Source: Hofstenia miamia
Lineage: Eukaryota; Xenacoelomorpha; Acoela; Hofsteniidae
Assembly: GCA_900660155.1 (NCBI GenBank)
Contig: CABFPE010000278.1
Coordinates: 303,204 to 323,904, forward strand
Direction: 5' to 3'
Length of the DNA stretch: 20,701 nt
The stretch's first letter is position 1, and each line of letters starts with the position of its first letter. Below the pieces are notes generated by a model. The model did not search any database. It was not told the origin of the DNA and saw only the letters and a program-made list of their open reading frames with translations. Shown here piece by piece: positions 1 to 9,224 of this stretch. The position numbers and the translations under genes were made by a program.

Positions 1-12
1 ATATATATATAT
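1..12. repeat. (AT)n tract at window start
   Basis: Six AT dinucleotides at the very start, so the tract may continue outside the window. Confidence 0.8.
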
Positions 13-286
13 TCATACCGCTGGGCCCTAACATTAGGAATGAAGAGAATTTGCATTTTAAATGAAAAATAGGAATCTTTTAAAGTTCTACCGATACAGT
101 ACTATAATTTTTTACAAATTTTCAACAATGCGTTTGAGCATGTTCACTAATAGATGTGTCTATATACATCTTTTAAAAAGACATGGGCAGTTAAAGGTTA
201 GATGCTTTGTAGAAAAATCATGGTGCCAAAGAGGCAATTTTTCAAAAATATACAAAATAAATTCCCAATTTCCCTTTTCATTCTAG
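13..286. other. AT-rich sequence, no gene seen
   Basis: No convincing coding segment or transposon end was recognised. The last ~25 bases are pyrimidine-rich and end in TTCTAG, which makes them a possible intron 3' end for the candidate exon that follows. Confidence 0.4.
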
Positions 287-540
287 TCTCGAAAAATCGT
301 TTTATGAATTTTTTTGAAAGCTTCCGCTTTGTAACCGCTAAAATCAATAGTTTGGCGTTTCGCAAATCGAAAGAAATTTCCTATGTTGCAAAACACCAGT
401 ATATCGACATACTTAACCGCATTAAAGATGAATATATTGATGTCATATTCAAAGTGGATGTCATAGATGTACACGTTAAAAAGCTTATTGCAGCATGTTT
501 CATTAAATTTGTAAAATATAATGAACATTTTATGACATAA
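287..540 (+). CDS. Candidate 3' terminal exon, unknown product
   Basis: A good splice acceptor (pyrimidine-rich tract, then TTCATTCTAG at 277-286) is followed by about 84 open codons ending at TAA 538-540. The translation is mixed and protein-like (for example KDEYIDVIFKVDVIDVHV near the C-terminus), with no low-complexity run and no transposon motif I recognise. The same frame is open further upstream to an ATG at 202, so an unspliced ORF is an alternative. No poly(A) signal or matching upstream exon was found. I do not recognise a family. It could be a real last exon, a fragment of an unknown repeat, or a chance ORF in AT-rich DNA. Confidence 0.25.
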
Positions 541-1131
541 AATAGTTTCAATGAGTTATAATTATTGTAGCATATAACAATTTAACACACTGTTTCGGTT
601 ATTTTGGAGATTTCAAAACTGAGTAGTTTAATTCCCAAAATGTGAGTAATAAAGCTCGTCTAGCCTTAATTAGAGTTAACATTCTGCAATCAACTATAAT
701 CATGTAGGCGAATGGGAGTGAATACTGTAAATTGTCAACACGTTTGTTCAGATAAAGTTGCTCCAAATTGATCGCTTCGAAACGATAAGAACAAATAATG
801 TGACATTTCATTATTTATACAAGAGTCTAATCTCAGCGCCCACCGTGTACAATATTAAGAAGCCTTTAAATATTTATATCTACGCAAAACATTCTAGGTT
901 TGCAGTTAATAATCACACAACTCACTTACAACAACTACATTTGAAGCAAGCAATAAACACACATAAATATTTATTCTATTAAAAAGCTGAAACATCAGGA
1001 AAATTTGTTGGAAGCGAATTTTGGGGTATTTATTTGAAATCCTAGTTTCATAAGCCAAGCATTTCTCAATTTTTGCTATTATAAATGAAGATGACTTACG
1101 TCACTCAATTCATCACAACTGGTGGCACTGA
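541..1131. other. No gene recognised
   Basis: AT-rich sequence. A 74-codon open frame on the plus strand (758-982) has no recognisable motif and a composition typical of chance ORFs. No repeat ends were found. Confidence 0.4.
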
Positions 1132-1139
1132 ATGTACTT

Positions 1140-2688
1140 CAGGGCTGTAAATGGGTCAAGATATTTTGACCCAACCAAACCTAATTCAAATTTTAACTAA
1201 TATATTTTGCGTCATGCACATTCTATTGAGTTTTTAATGCGCTTGACTAAGGTCTACTGTATACACGGCCTGTCGATTTGAAGTTCAATTAACGAGGCAT
1301 CAAGTACATCACTCACAAGCCGCATTTTAGGTATGAAGTTATCGTAAGACTTAAATGCAAAGAATTAGTAATTTTTAACATTTGAACAATTACTTAAAAA
1401 CTTTGCTTTAAATGATATTTCGTAAAAATTAAAAATGGCAATTATTATAAGCAAAACACTTAAAATCAAATATTTGACATAAACTTCAACTACAGATTAA
1501 AAAGGTGAATGTAATTTTGCGCTATGCCCCACACAAATATTTGCAAAAATTGCTAATTGGTCAACATAACAATAAAACCTTAACCCTAACCCAACCCCAA
1601 ACCCATATGCCTAACCATAACCCTAACTCCAAACCTAAATCTAACCTTATCCCTAATCCTAACCCTAACCCAAAACATAACCCTACACGCAATTCTAGCC
1701 CAATTCATATTCATTTTTAATTCTGAAAACACAGTAACTACTTGAAGAGATGTGACAGAAACAGGGCTGTGTTGATTTAATAAACATTGGCAAATCTTAT
1801 TATTCCTTTGTAAACAAATAAAAGCCCTGTGGTTGAACCACTAATTAGCATATTATAGTAGTATATTATAATTATTTTATAATGGACGCTGAAACTAGTG
1901 ATATTCATAATAAATTTGGATATAACTTCTACATAATGTTTGGGGTATGGTTTGGATTAGGGTTAAGATGCGGGTTGGCTTAGAATAGGTTACGGTTAGG
2001 TCTATAATTATTGTGTTGGTAAACTATTATATTTTTGCAACTACTTGACGGGAGTGATGGGAGATAATGCATAAGTACCAAGTTGAATGCTAAGGACACC
2101 TATCTAAGCTTTATCTTTGAGATACATCATTTCCCAAAGATTTTCTGCAATTTATTACTTGCATAAGGCTAAAATTATTTCAACGGATAATTATGGATCC
2201 CATTTACTCCCTACTTGGATTAAATTAGTTATTTTCCTTATGTTGAATATCTTAGCAAATTTTTTTATAAAATTCTGCTTTTATGTAATTGTATTTTTTT
2301 CGTCATTAATATTTTTAGTACGGCAAATCGAAAAAATAGGCCTTGGCTTGAAAGAATCTAAAGTTGTGTGAAAAAATGACCCAATTGTGACCCAACCGTA
2401 ATTTCAATACTACATGTTTTTGCCTCATAATCTATATAAATACTTTAAAAGGAAGCACATGTAAGGTATTAAGATGCAAAAATTGCACTATAAAGTAAAT
2501 TATTCATACTGAAATCTAAAGAGTAACACTAACAACATATAATACCTCTGCAAACCCTGACATACATAATGTTCTCCAATGAAAGATTGGCCCAATTCTT
2601 TTATATATTCTTAGATATTTTTTAATTTTTTGGTTCAATCCAAACATTTAGGAAGGCACATGACCCAGCCAACCCATTTGCAACCCAG
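1140..2688. mobile_element. Non-autonomous hAT-like DNA transposon with 8-bp TSD
   Basis: The left end reads CAGGGCTGTAAATGGGT and the reverse complement of the right end reads CTGGGTTGCAAATGGGT, 14 of 17 matching. The flanks are ATGTACTT (1132-1139) and ATTTACTT (2689-2696), a 7/8 match as expected for an aged hAT target duplication. A CAGGG-type start and 8-bp duplications are hallmarks of hAT elements (family knowledge). No transposase-like frame is visible inside, so it depended on another copy. It carries further structure at 1538-2040 (see that entry), probably a nested insertion. Short GACCCAACC-type motifs recur inside (around 1170 and 2380). Confidence 0.6.
1538..2040. repeat. Inverted repeat with telomere-like CCCTAA/TTAGGG arrays
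   Basis: The left arm (about 1538-1700) begins TTTGCAAAAATTGC and runs into a degenerate array of CCTAA, CCCTAA and CCCAA units. The right arm (about 1935-2040), read on the minus strand, begins GTTGCAAAAATATAATAG and runs into CCTAACCGTAACC units. The arms are inverted around about 235 bp of ordinary AT-rich sequence. The arrays are too diverged for a recent telomere seed. The matching TTGCAAAAAT leader on both arms argues for the ends of a palindromic transposon whose terminal repeats contain telomere-like units. Confidence 0.55.
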
Positions 2689-2993
2689 ATTTACTTTCCT
2701 GATTGACTTACTACTGCTGCTTTTGTCCTTAGCAACAACGTCCCACACTTTCCTAAGAATAGCACTTTGTCATTGATATTTAAAGCCGCATCATTAGATC
2801 TGATTTTAAAGACACAATTCTAAATACCACCATTATCTGCATCAGTCTAAGCCAATGTTATCTTTCTTAACAGATTCATGAAATTAGAAAATTTTCGGAC
2901 ATGCTAAAACTCTCATTTTTTGTTATTCTTTATAAAAATATCTTGAAAATCCTTTTTTTGCTTGGCATAACAGTTTCATTAAAGTACCAGGGT
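2689..2993. other. No gene established
   Basis: AT-rich. On the minus strand, 2730-2836 is open and ends at GTAAGT (a donor consensus), but it does not join in frame to the exon pair upstream, so I did not call it. Confidence 0.35.
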
Positions 2994-2999
2994 TTTATT
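2994..2999 (-). promoter_or_regulatory. Candidate poly(A) signal AATAAA
   Basis: AATAAA on the minus strand, 28 bases after the stop codon of the candidate exon pair at 3027-3292. The position suits a short 3' UTR, but AATAAA is common by chance in DNA this AT-rich. Confidence 0.3.
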
Positions 3000-3026
3000 G
3001 CCCGATTAACAGACGCGCGGGAGTTT

Positions 3027-3103
3027 TTAAAAAAAGTTTTTCACAATTTGGATGGCTAAGCCATACATTGCGATTTCTGATATCTGATTTTCCAAGCATT
3101 TTC
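3027..3103 (-). CDS. Candidate last exon of an unknown minus-strand host gene
   Basis: Read on the minus strand, a strong acceptor (TTTTGTGTTTATAACAG) precedes the exon. It begins with two bases that complete a codon left by the exon at 3215-3292, then stays open for 24 codons to TAA at 3029-3027. The translated piece includes KCLENQISEIAMYGLAIQ, amphipathic and not low-complexity. The two exons join in frame across a 111-bp intron with GT and AG ends, and an AATAAA follows. I recognise no domain. Against it: the coding length is tiny and no further upstream exon was found in the window. Confidence 0.35.
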
Positions 3104-3214
3104 CTGTTATAAACACAAAATCACTAGTTATTACATAATTTATATTAAAAAATATTGGTCACTATTACTAAAGATTTGAACAGATTTCTTATTCTCGATT
3201 TTTTGTGATCTTAC

Positions 3215-3292
3215 TAGTATCAACAACGGCACTCAAACTTCTTAAGTTTGACAAGGAAATTTCCAAGGGAAGATCACCATTAATAATGCTTG
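3215..3292 (-). CDS. Candidate internal exon, unknown minus-strand host gene
   Basis: This 78-bp stretch on the minus strand is bounded by a good acceptor (GTGATCTCTTGCAG) and a good donor (GTAAGAT). It is open in the one frame that continues into the exon at 3027-3103. Its translation, SIINGDLPLEISLSNLRS and following, is a balanced, leucine-rich sequence unlike the surrounding AT-rich noise. It has 2 bases, 25 codons and 1 base. The upstream partner exon would lie at higher coordinates and was not found, possibly because LINE and microsatellite sequence intervene. The product is unknown. Confidence 0.35.
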
Positions 3293-4060
3293 CTGCAAGA
3301 GATCACATACCAATCAGCAAAAAACAACTTTAAACATTGAGCTCCACCATTCTCCATCCCAAACAAAAATTATTAGGATGATTTAATTAGTTGATGCCAG
3401 TTTAGTTATTATTTTTGCGCAAATTGCGAAATATCAAAGTATTTTTCATGCTTCAACACAAAAACTTTCTGTAGATTTCAGATTCTTGCCTTGTTAGTAC
3501 ACAAACTTATTATTTCCTGGCAAGAATTTTTCACAATGAAGATTTTCATTGCATAAGGGTTCTTTCTGTGCCATCCATAATTTGCGAATTCTTACAGTTA
3601 ATTGCGAATTACACTTGATAAATGAATTAAACAAAATGCTAATGTAGTCAGACAAAATGGCAGATGCTTAGGTATGATATAAAGTCAAACATTTAGATTT
3701 TATCAAATTCTTGAGTATTCTGTATATTTTATCCGAGGGTTTATATCTGTGAAATAGAGGTATTTTCATTGTAAGTGTATATATAAGACCTTGAAAATTC
3801 TTATCATATTTTTTAAAACATATTTTCATAAAACATTTCATTGTTTAGCAATAAATGTAAATTAAACATTGCAATTGTATTTCAAACAAAACATAGAATA
3901 TTAAATTAGCAATACCTTGCGACAATGCACTTTTTGTGTGATTTTCCCTTATACAATTTTTGCATACATTTTATATTTAGAGAGACAATTTATTTACACT
4001 TCATCTCAACTTTTGGTAAATGTCAAAGTTAATAATAACGTCGTAAACAATAGAAAAATA
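3293..4060. other. No gene recognised
   Basis: AT-rich sequence with no convincing exon on either strand and no transposon ends that I could pair. It may be intron of the minus-strand candidate gene. Confidence 0.35.
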
Positions 4061-4083
4061 GTAGTAGTAGTAGTAGTAGTAGT
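4061..4083. repeat. (GTA)n microsatellite
   Basis: About seven perfect GTA units. It lies just upstream of the first LINE-1 fragment. Confidence 0.9.
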
Positions 4084-4105
4084 GAGAGATAGTGAACTAT
4101 TTTGA

Positions 4106-4310
4106 TCAGATAAGTGCAAAAAACACAATAAATTATATTTCAATTTCGTAGGAGAGGAAGAAGTAATGCAGAACATAAAGAAAATCAATGAAAGAAAGTC
4201 GAAAGGGCCAAGCAATATTTCCAATTTCATTCTTAAGAAAGTATTTTTACATACCCTGACATTTTTTGATCAATTGCTGTATCATCCATGTTGTTCAAAA
4301 ATGGAAATTT
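4106..4310 (+). pseudogene. LINE-1 fragment A: start of reverse transcriptase domain
   Basis: The plus-strand frame contains EEEVMQNIKKINERKSKGPS followed by NISNFILKK. This matches the conserved start of the RT domain in jockey/CR1-type non-LTR retrotransposons, where a Glu-Glu-Val helix precedes a Lys-Ser-x-Gly-Pro-(Asp)-x-Ile-x-(Asn) turn. The piece continues to about DQLLYHPCCSKM, where the RT linker before the Pro-x-x-(Trp)-Lys motif would be. It then gives way to AT-rich sequence, and the next RT motif appears only at about 5164. No endonuclease region was recognised upstream, so this copy is 5'-truncated or was cut near the GTA repeat. Confidence 0.6.
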
Positions 4311-5163
4311 TATTAAAAAAATTAATTTTTTATGCAAGTTTTTGCAAAGTAATTTAATAGATTTTCTATAAAACTTTGGTAAAATATCAATGGAAATTAG
4401 TAAAACTGGTAAAATTTTAATAAAACTTTGATATATTTTAATAGTATCAAATTTAATAATTATATAGAGAATTTAAATTTATTAATATCAGTTTAAATGC
4501 AAGACCTGAACAACAAATGTCTATTATGCGTTACAACACAAATCCAATTGTGCAATGACACAATAAATCATATTATACAACTGGGGTATTCTCTGACTAT
4601 ATATATATACATTAGCAACAAGGTGAGATTTCTGCGAAAACAAAATTTTCTTTAATATTTTGAACATATTGAAGGCTTTTTCATTGTTATTATCATTTAA
4701 TCATTAAATAACATTGCGTTACAAATCTAAAATTCTGAGTAAATGATATATTTTACCCAAGTAATCCTGAATATATTATTCTTACAGTATATTGAGTGAT
4801 ATATGTATATTATAATGAGAAAACTACTCATAAACGACCTTATTGGCACTGAATTGCTATGAAAACTTGATTTTAACTTTTTTGTGGAAAAATATTTTAT
4901 TTTTATAGCATTCGCCGGCCTCAAATTGAATATAATAGACTGATAAAATATTAATTTTTTATCAATTTTCTTTGGTAAATTTTCAATAAAAGAGTTGATG
5001 AATTTAAAATGGAAATTTTATTAATTTTCTTTAATTGAAAATCAATTTTTATCAATAAAACTTGGCAATCTATAAAAATTCACTAAATAATTAATAAAAA
5101 ATTAATTTTCTTTAATTTTTTCAATAAATTTTCAATTTTGAATGACATTGGATCAGCCATAAC
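4311..5163. mobile_element. AT-rich insert splitting LINE-1 reverse transcriptase
   Basis: About 850 bp of very AT-rich sequence separates two RT segments that are adjacent in intact LINEs. It holds imperfect inverted and direct similarities: the 18-mer AAAATGGAAATTTTATTA occurs near 4299 and near 5007, and the AATTAATTTTTTAT theme occurs on both strands near each edge. A small (TA)n run lies at 4598-4609. No coding frame is convincing. It is probably a non-autonomous AT-rich transposon or MITE, but I could not fix its ends or a target duplication. Confidence 0.4.
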
Positions 5164-5834
5164 TATTTTCCATTGAAATTTAAGGAAGGAATAATAACAT
5201 CACTATAATAGAAAGGTTATCCTAATGATTGCAAAAATTACCGACCCATGACAATCACTCATATCTTAGGAAAAATACTAGAGTGTAGTTTATATATTCA
5301 AATTCAAGAATACATCGGAAATTCTGAGATAATAAATACATGCCAATATGGCTTTCAAATCGTAGATCAGCAACAGACGCATTAATAACATCAGTTGAAA
5401 AATGGAAAAGATCTTTAAATGAAAAGGAATACTGTGCGGTTGCTTTTTTGGATTTAGCCAAGACTTTTGATAGCGTTTCGCATGATTTAATGTTAATGAA
5501 GTTAAAAAAGTATGGTTTTAGTACTGAATCAACTCTAATAAAAAGCATTTAACAAATAGAAAAAAAGTTGTAAGAATAAATAATACATACTCCGACTCCT
5601 TTAATACTACAAAAGGTGTTCCGCAGAGAACTCTTTTAGGTCCGCTACTATTTTCATTATTTATAAATGACATAAGTGATGCTATCAACAGCTGTCATTA
5701 ATACAATATGCGGACGCTATCTTCATATTTACGACTAACACATTAATCAACAAAGCAATTAAAGATCTGAATAATCAATTGGAATAAGTAAGTCAATGGT
5801 GCAAGCGTAATAAACTTACATTTAATGCAAATAA
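5164..5834 (+). pseudogene. LINE-1 fragment B: central reverse transcriptase (broken)
   Basis: The RT motifs follow in family order: NDCKNYRPM (the NYRP motif), LGKILE, QYGF, SATDALITSVEKW, AVAFLDLAKTFDSVSH (first catalytic Asp, FLDLAKxFDSV), KGVPQRTLLGPLLFSLFIND (the GVPQGS.LGPLLF motif), then YADA where YADD is expected, and CKRNKLTFNANK. It is a pseudogene: frame changes occur near 5340-5350 and 5545-5550, stops lie near 5204 and 5787, the loop glycine-serine is altered, and the second catalytic Asp of YADD is Ala. The segment ends abruptly at the Harbinger insertion and resumes in frame after it, which fixes the target. Jockey superfamily is likely; the exact clade is undetermined. Confidence 0.88.
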
Positions 5835-5892
5835 GGCATTGTTCCCATTTAACCCTCGCCAGGTCATGCTCTGATCCGACTTAGCCAGGTCA

Positions 5893-5917
5893 AGGGGTGA
5901 TCAAACTGATCACCCCT
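5893..5917. repeat. Subterminal hairpin of piggyBac element
   Basis: AGGGGTGATCA, AAC, TGATCACCCCT: an 11-bp perfect palindrome with a 3-nt loop. A related GGGTGATCAAA block sits near the right end (8005-8015). Subterminal repeats in piggyBac elements can serve as transposase-binding sites; that role here is inference. Confidence 0.7.
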
Positions 5918-5938
5918 CTTAAATTGTCAATATACATG

Positions 5939-7757
5939 TTATACGATGTTATAAGTTAACTGAATTAATAGATATATCATTCCGGCACATTTCTCATATA
6001 TTAATTGATATTTTGAGAGTAAAAGCAAATATATTTCAACATAAACATGTAAGTAGAACACATTTTTACATACAGTTATGACATACAATTGACCATGTCT
6101 CCCACAAACATGTTTGTTGCATTTGCAACAACACACATTGGCACGGTTGCAGTTTCGTAGTTTTTCGCCCTCAGCCTTACAGATGTTGCATTTCCCTGTA
6201 TCTGATGATGATGGTTGAGATGAAGAAGAGGCTCTTGAAGCTGAATTTGCAGCTCCGACATACGATTTAAGCACTGTTGAGAGGCTAACTGTTTAGCTCC
6301 TTCAGAAAGACGCGTCTTCTGTCCTTGCTTGTGGCACGAGGCCGGATGATTGCATTCGAATATCGTTTGAGAATTTACCCCACCAACATCCAGGATATTC
6401 CGAAAATGTACCACGGACCATCTTCTTGTGGTACACTTCGTAGAGTATTTCTTACACATTTGGTCGACCATGTCAAATCCTGCTTTTGTGTTTTGTAGGT
6501 AAGGATAATTTCCGGCTTTCTCTTGTCATTCTCGGATTCTGGTATGCTGCGATCATGATGAAGAGACGATATCACGTGAATAGTCCTTTTAGGTTTCGCT
6601 CTATAAGCACATAAAGGCACTTGCTTATCAGTAGAGCCGAACGCAACCTTGGAAGAATCATGTAACGTCATAGTTTGGTGCAATAGTGGAGGTATCTCTC
6701 GTTTGTTGCTATTCAATGTTCCAACGTAAGTCAGTTTGTCTCTCAGCAATTGGCAGGTCAAATTGAAGTTGCTAAAATATCAATCGCCCGTTACATTTCT
6801 TCCTGTACCATGAAAGTGCTGAACAAGGTATGAAATAAGATTGTTGACTCTATTAGATTCTTTGTGAATTGACGCTGCTTCAATATTTTGTGGGGCATGG
6901 ACCATGGGACTGCCACGAAAAAAAATAACGGTGTTTGCCATCAGCACACCATTGTATCATCTCACCGTATTTCCCTGGCTTCAAGGGATTGTAGGTTTTA
7001 TGAGGAGATCGGCACCAAGAACTGATCAGCTGTTCGTCAACAACAACAGAATCACTAGATTCGAAGAAGATATTTAGATGATCATTGAAGTCATCCCATA
7101 TCTCCCGAAAAGCAGTATAAGCGTCATGTTCACACCTCTTCGATCGAGTTGACGAATCATCAAACCGAATAACTCGGCACTAGATCTTGAAAAGGTGTTT
7201 TGACTTGGCAGCTCTGTAAAAGTCGCTAGAATGTTCTTCCCACAAATCATCCACAAAAATACTCTGATCACGTGACGCTCCTTGGTAGTATAGTATCGCA
7301 ATGAAAGCTTTGAGTTGGTCAATGTTCAGATTGACGGCGATATCAAGATCGTGAACCTTCAACTGACAATAATTGAAGACTCTTCTCCAACATAGAGTCA
7401 GGAAAACCCCATCCACGTTTCAAGAATGGTGTCCTTACGAGCGATTGATTTCGACCCTGCACTATGTCGTATAATGTCAGCAACCCGTAGACGACGAATA
7501 TAGGGTGGTTCAAGACTCCAATCGTGTCCATTCTTATCTTGCAATCCACTAATATGTTCACCTTCCGATGTAGCTGTTTCAGATTCGTTGCTGCTACTTT
7601 CATGGGCTATTATTATATCAATATTGTCATTGTCGTCGTCTGATGAACTTGAAGAGGATTCGTCTTGGTCACTGTTTTCTCTTTGTGGAGGTGTTTTATC
7701 GTGCAGTCTAATGATGGCAACTACCTTCGCAGTGCACTGAGGACGTGAGGAAGCCAT
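5939..7757 (-). pseudogene. piggyBac transposase pseudogene (frameshifted)
   Basis: The protein would cut and paste the element at TTAA. It starts at MASSRPQ (7757) and has an acidic Ser/Asp-rich N-terminus (DESSSSSSDDDNDNID), as is usual in the family. The DDE_Tnp_1_7 core follows: LKAFIAILYYQGASRDQSI, then SVVVDEQL (first catalytic Asp), YNPLKPGKYGEM, GRNVTGD (second Asp), LTYVGTLNSNKREIPP, and FDMVDQMCKKYSTK (third Asp). The C-terminus has a cysteine-rich zinc-binding domain, CNICKAEGEKLRNC onward with CCCKCNKHVCGRH. All three catalytic aspartates remain, but the domains lie in different frames. I count at least four frame changes (near 7400, 7180, 6470 and 6260) and a stop right after VTGD (near 6780). 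No functional protein can be made. Confidence 0.9.
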
Positions 7758-8044
7758 GACGTCGTGTTAGTAACACAAAATGAAAAACGCATGCCTTTAT
7801 CGCTCACACACAGACTTAATTGATTAGTGGATTTCAATCAATTGGCGCAATGCATCCAGAGTTTCATCCACGCTAGGCGTGACTATGTGCGACTTCCGTG
7901 GTTGATATTCGCACACATTATGCAGAATGCCGATAAAGTAAAACTCAGGAATAACGAAGGCCACGCGGTTACCTGTTAAAGAATGATTCGATCAAATACA
8001 CAAGGGTGATCAAAACAACCACCCATTGACCTGACGAGGGTTAA

Positions 8045-8222
8045 TTTTTCGCCCCGCTTTGAGTGGCAGCGGGGCGACTCAACTCTAATGGGAACACGTT
8101 CGCCTTGCTGCCACTCAACCCGGTTTTTTCAAGCGGGGCAAAAGCTATCCTGCTGCGAATATTTAAATGGGAACACACAACGGAGTTGAGTTATAGCAGG
8201 GCGAACGTGTTCCCATTTGATT
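8045..8222. repeat. Left composite terminal repeat of Harbinger element (inner part)
   Basis: This continues the left end cut by piggyBac (the outer part is 5835-5848). Core motif GTTCCCATT occurs at 5841-5849 and 8209-8217, and inverted at 8087-8095 and 8166-8174. Between them are GC-rich blocks (GAGTGGCAGCGGGGCGACTC) shared with the right end. The long composite repeat is far more GC-rich than its surroundings. Confidence 0.8.
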
Positions 8223-8489
8223 TTTAAAAGTTACAGTTTCGTTATATTAATGCCTATGATTATTATATTAGTAGGAAATGATTATGAATATTTAAGAAAT
8301 GTTTGAGCAATCAAAATAATAGGTAAATCCAAACAAGTAAATTTGCGCACTTGTCACAAAGACGATGATGAGATAAATTATAAAGATGTTATTAGTTGTT
8401 CTCATTTGCGGAAAGGTTTTAAATAGCACTTGAATTTAATTGGATTACAATTGCGCGTGCTTTCATAGTAAGACTGCATTTGCATTACA

Positions 8490-8576
8490 ATGGATGACAG
8501 TTCTCCCGCAACATCTAAGAGGTTCTTTTGGAATGAAGACTATATTGACAATATAATATACTTACTAGAGGAATAA
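8490..8576 (+). pseudogene. Truncated Harbinger Myb/SANT-like accessory ORF
   Basis: ATG at 8490 opens a 28-codon frame, MDDSSPATSKRFFWNEDYID and then NIIYLLEE, ending at TAA 8574-8576. A basic-aromatic stretch with a Trp followed by an acidic helix resembles the start of the Myb/SANT or trihelix-like DNA-binding protein that many PIF/Harbinger elements encode beside the transposase. It points towards the transposase gene, so the two are convergent. The sequence switches directly to the transposase C-terminal region, which suggests an internal deletion removed the rest of this ORF and the transposase tail together. The match is by pattern only. Confidence 0.45.
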
Positions 8577-9220
8577 CGTTCATATCCAAATCAATAGGTT
8601 TTTGGAGAATTCCAAATTTGTTTTTTAGTTGTCCAAAACTGCATTCAATTATGTTTCTAGCATAACGAAGCCTGTTGTTAAATATTACATTTTTTAGATG
8701 AGTTTTACAGCGGTATTCTTTTTTAACATTGGACAATAACGGATATGCTGGATCACACAAAATTATTTGTGGCATCGCTAAATAATGAACTTTCTTTTAG
8801 CATCGTGCATAATCTGGGCGTACCAAGAACGCGAGCATCGTGCACTAATCCAGGATAACGAATGACCACAAATTTAAAAATTCCCTTTGCATTAACTGCA
8901 GCCATTGCATTAATAGAGTACTGTTGCTTGTGATTTAAATAGTCTATTGAATGTCTGCGTGGTTTTTTAATTTGAATATGAGTACCATCAAAAGCGAAAA
9001 ATGCAAAAGGAAAACTTCTGAGTCTTGGAAATTTGTTCATCTCAGATCGGAGCTCTTCCTCATCTGTAGGCATGGTTATACATTTACTTTTTAGACACTT
9101 GCAAATACAACTGCTCACATTGCGAATGATGCGGGATAAAGAGGACATTCCGATTTCAGACATCGACAAATTACTATTTATTGCAAATTCTAAAAAAAGA
9201 TATGCGTTGAATTGTCTCCT
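8577..9220 (-). pseudogene. PIF/Harbinger transposase pseudogene (DDE_Tnp_4)
   Basis: The minus-strand protein shows the DDE triad in the family arrangement: FAFDGTHIQIKKP (first Asp, DGTH motif), QYSINAMAAVNAKG, YPGLVHDARVLG (the PGxxHD motif), ILCDPAYPLL (second Asp), then FNNRLRYARNIIECSFGQLK (Glu, with the R..(V)E..FG.LK signature). A one-base frame change lies near 8770, between the HD block and the second Asp. The N-terminal helix-turn-helix part is mostly missing upstream of 9169, although LFLEFAINSNLSMSEIG may be its last portion. The C-terminus ends at about codon DMNVIPL, at the inferred deletion junction. Domain identity is firm; the gene is dead. Confidence 0.88.
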
Positions 9221-9224
9221 GTAA

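Larger units (their letters stand above)
5853..8040. mobile_element. piggyBac-type DNA transposon with TTAA target duplication
   Basis: The terminal repeats are CCCTCGCCAGGTCA (left) and, on the opposite strand, CCCTCGTCAGGTCA (right), 13/14 identical. TTAA lies on each side (5849-5852 and 8041-8044), as piggyBac requires. GCCAGGTCA recurs at 5884-5892 as a subterminal repeat, and both ends carry a GGGTGATCAAA-like block. The element is 2188 bp and contains one minus-strand transposase pseudogene. The host site lies 14 bp inside the left terminal repeat of the Harbinger element, so this insertion is the younger of the two. The well-kept termini beside a multiply broken gene suggest moderate age. 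Confidence 0.95.

Noticed and set aside
1505..1720. 71-codon ORF with repeated Asn-Pro units
   Set aside because: It is the translation of the degenerate CCCTAA-like array, not a protein.
1762..1829. CAGGGCT / AGCCCTG inverted 7-mers that could bound a tiny hAT remnant
   Set aside because: Too short, with no octamer duplication found; similarity to the hAT tip at 1140 may be chance.
2730..2836. Minus-strand open segment ending at GTAAGT, after an acceptor-like TATTTAG
   Set aside because: It does not splice in frame to the exon at 3215-3292 or to the 3027-3103 exon, and its product is not recognisable; the donor alone is weak evidence.
4006..4230. Minus-strand ORF with a Thr run
   Set aside because: The Thr run is the GTA microsatellite read backwards.
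8542..8574. GTAAGT…ATAG on the minus strand inside the Harbinger transposase, a possible mini-intron
   Set aside because: At about 33 bp it is shorter than a workable intron, and an internal deletion junction explains the break better.
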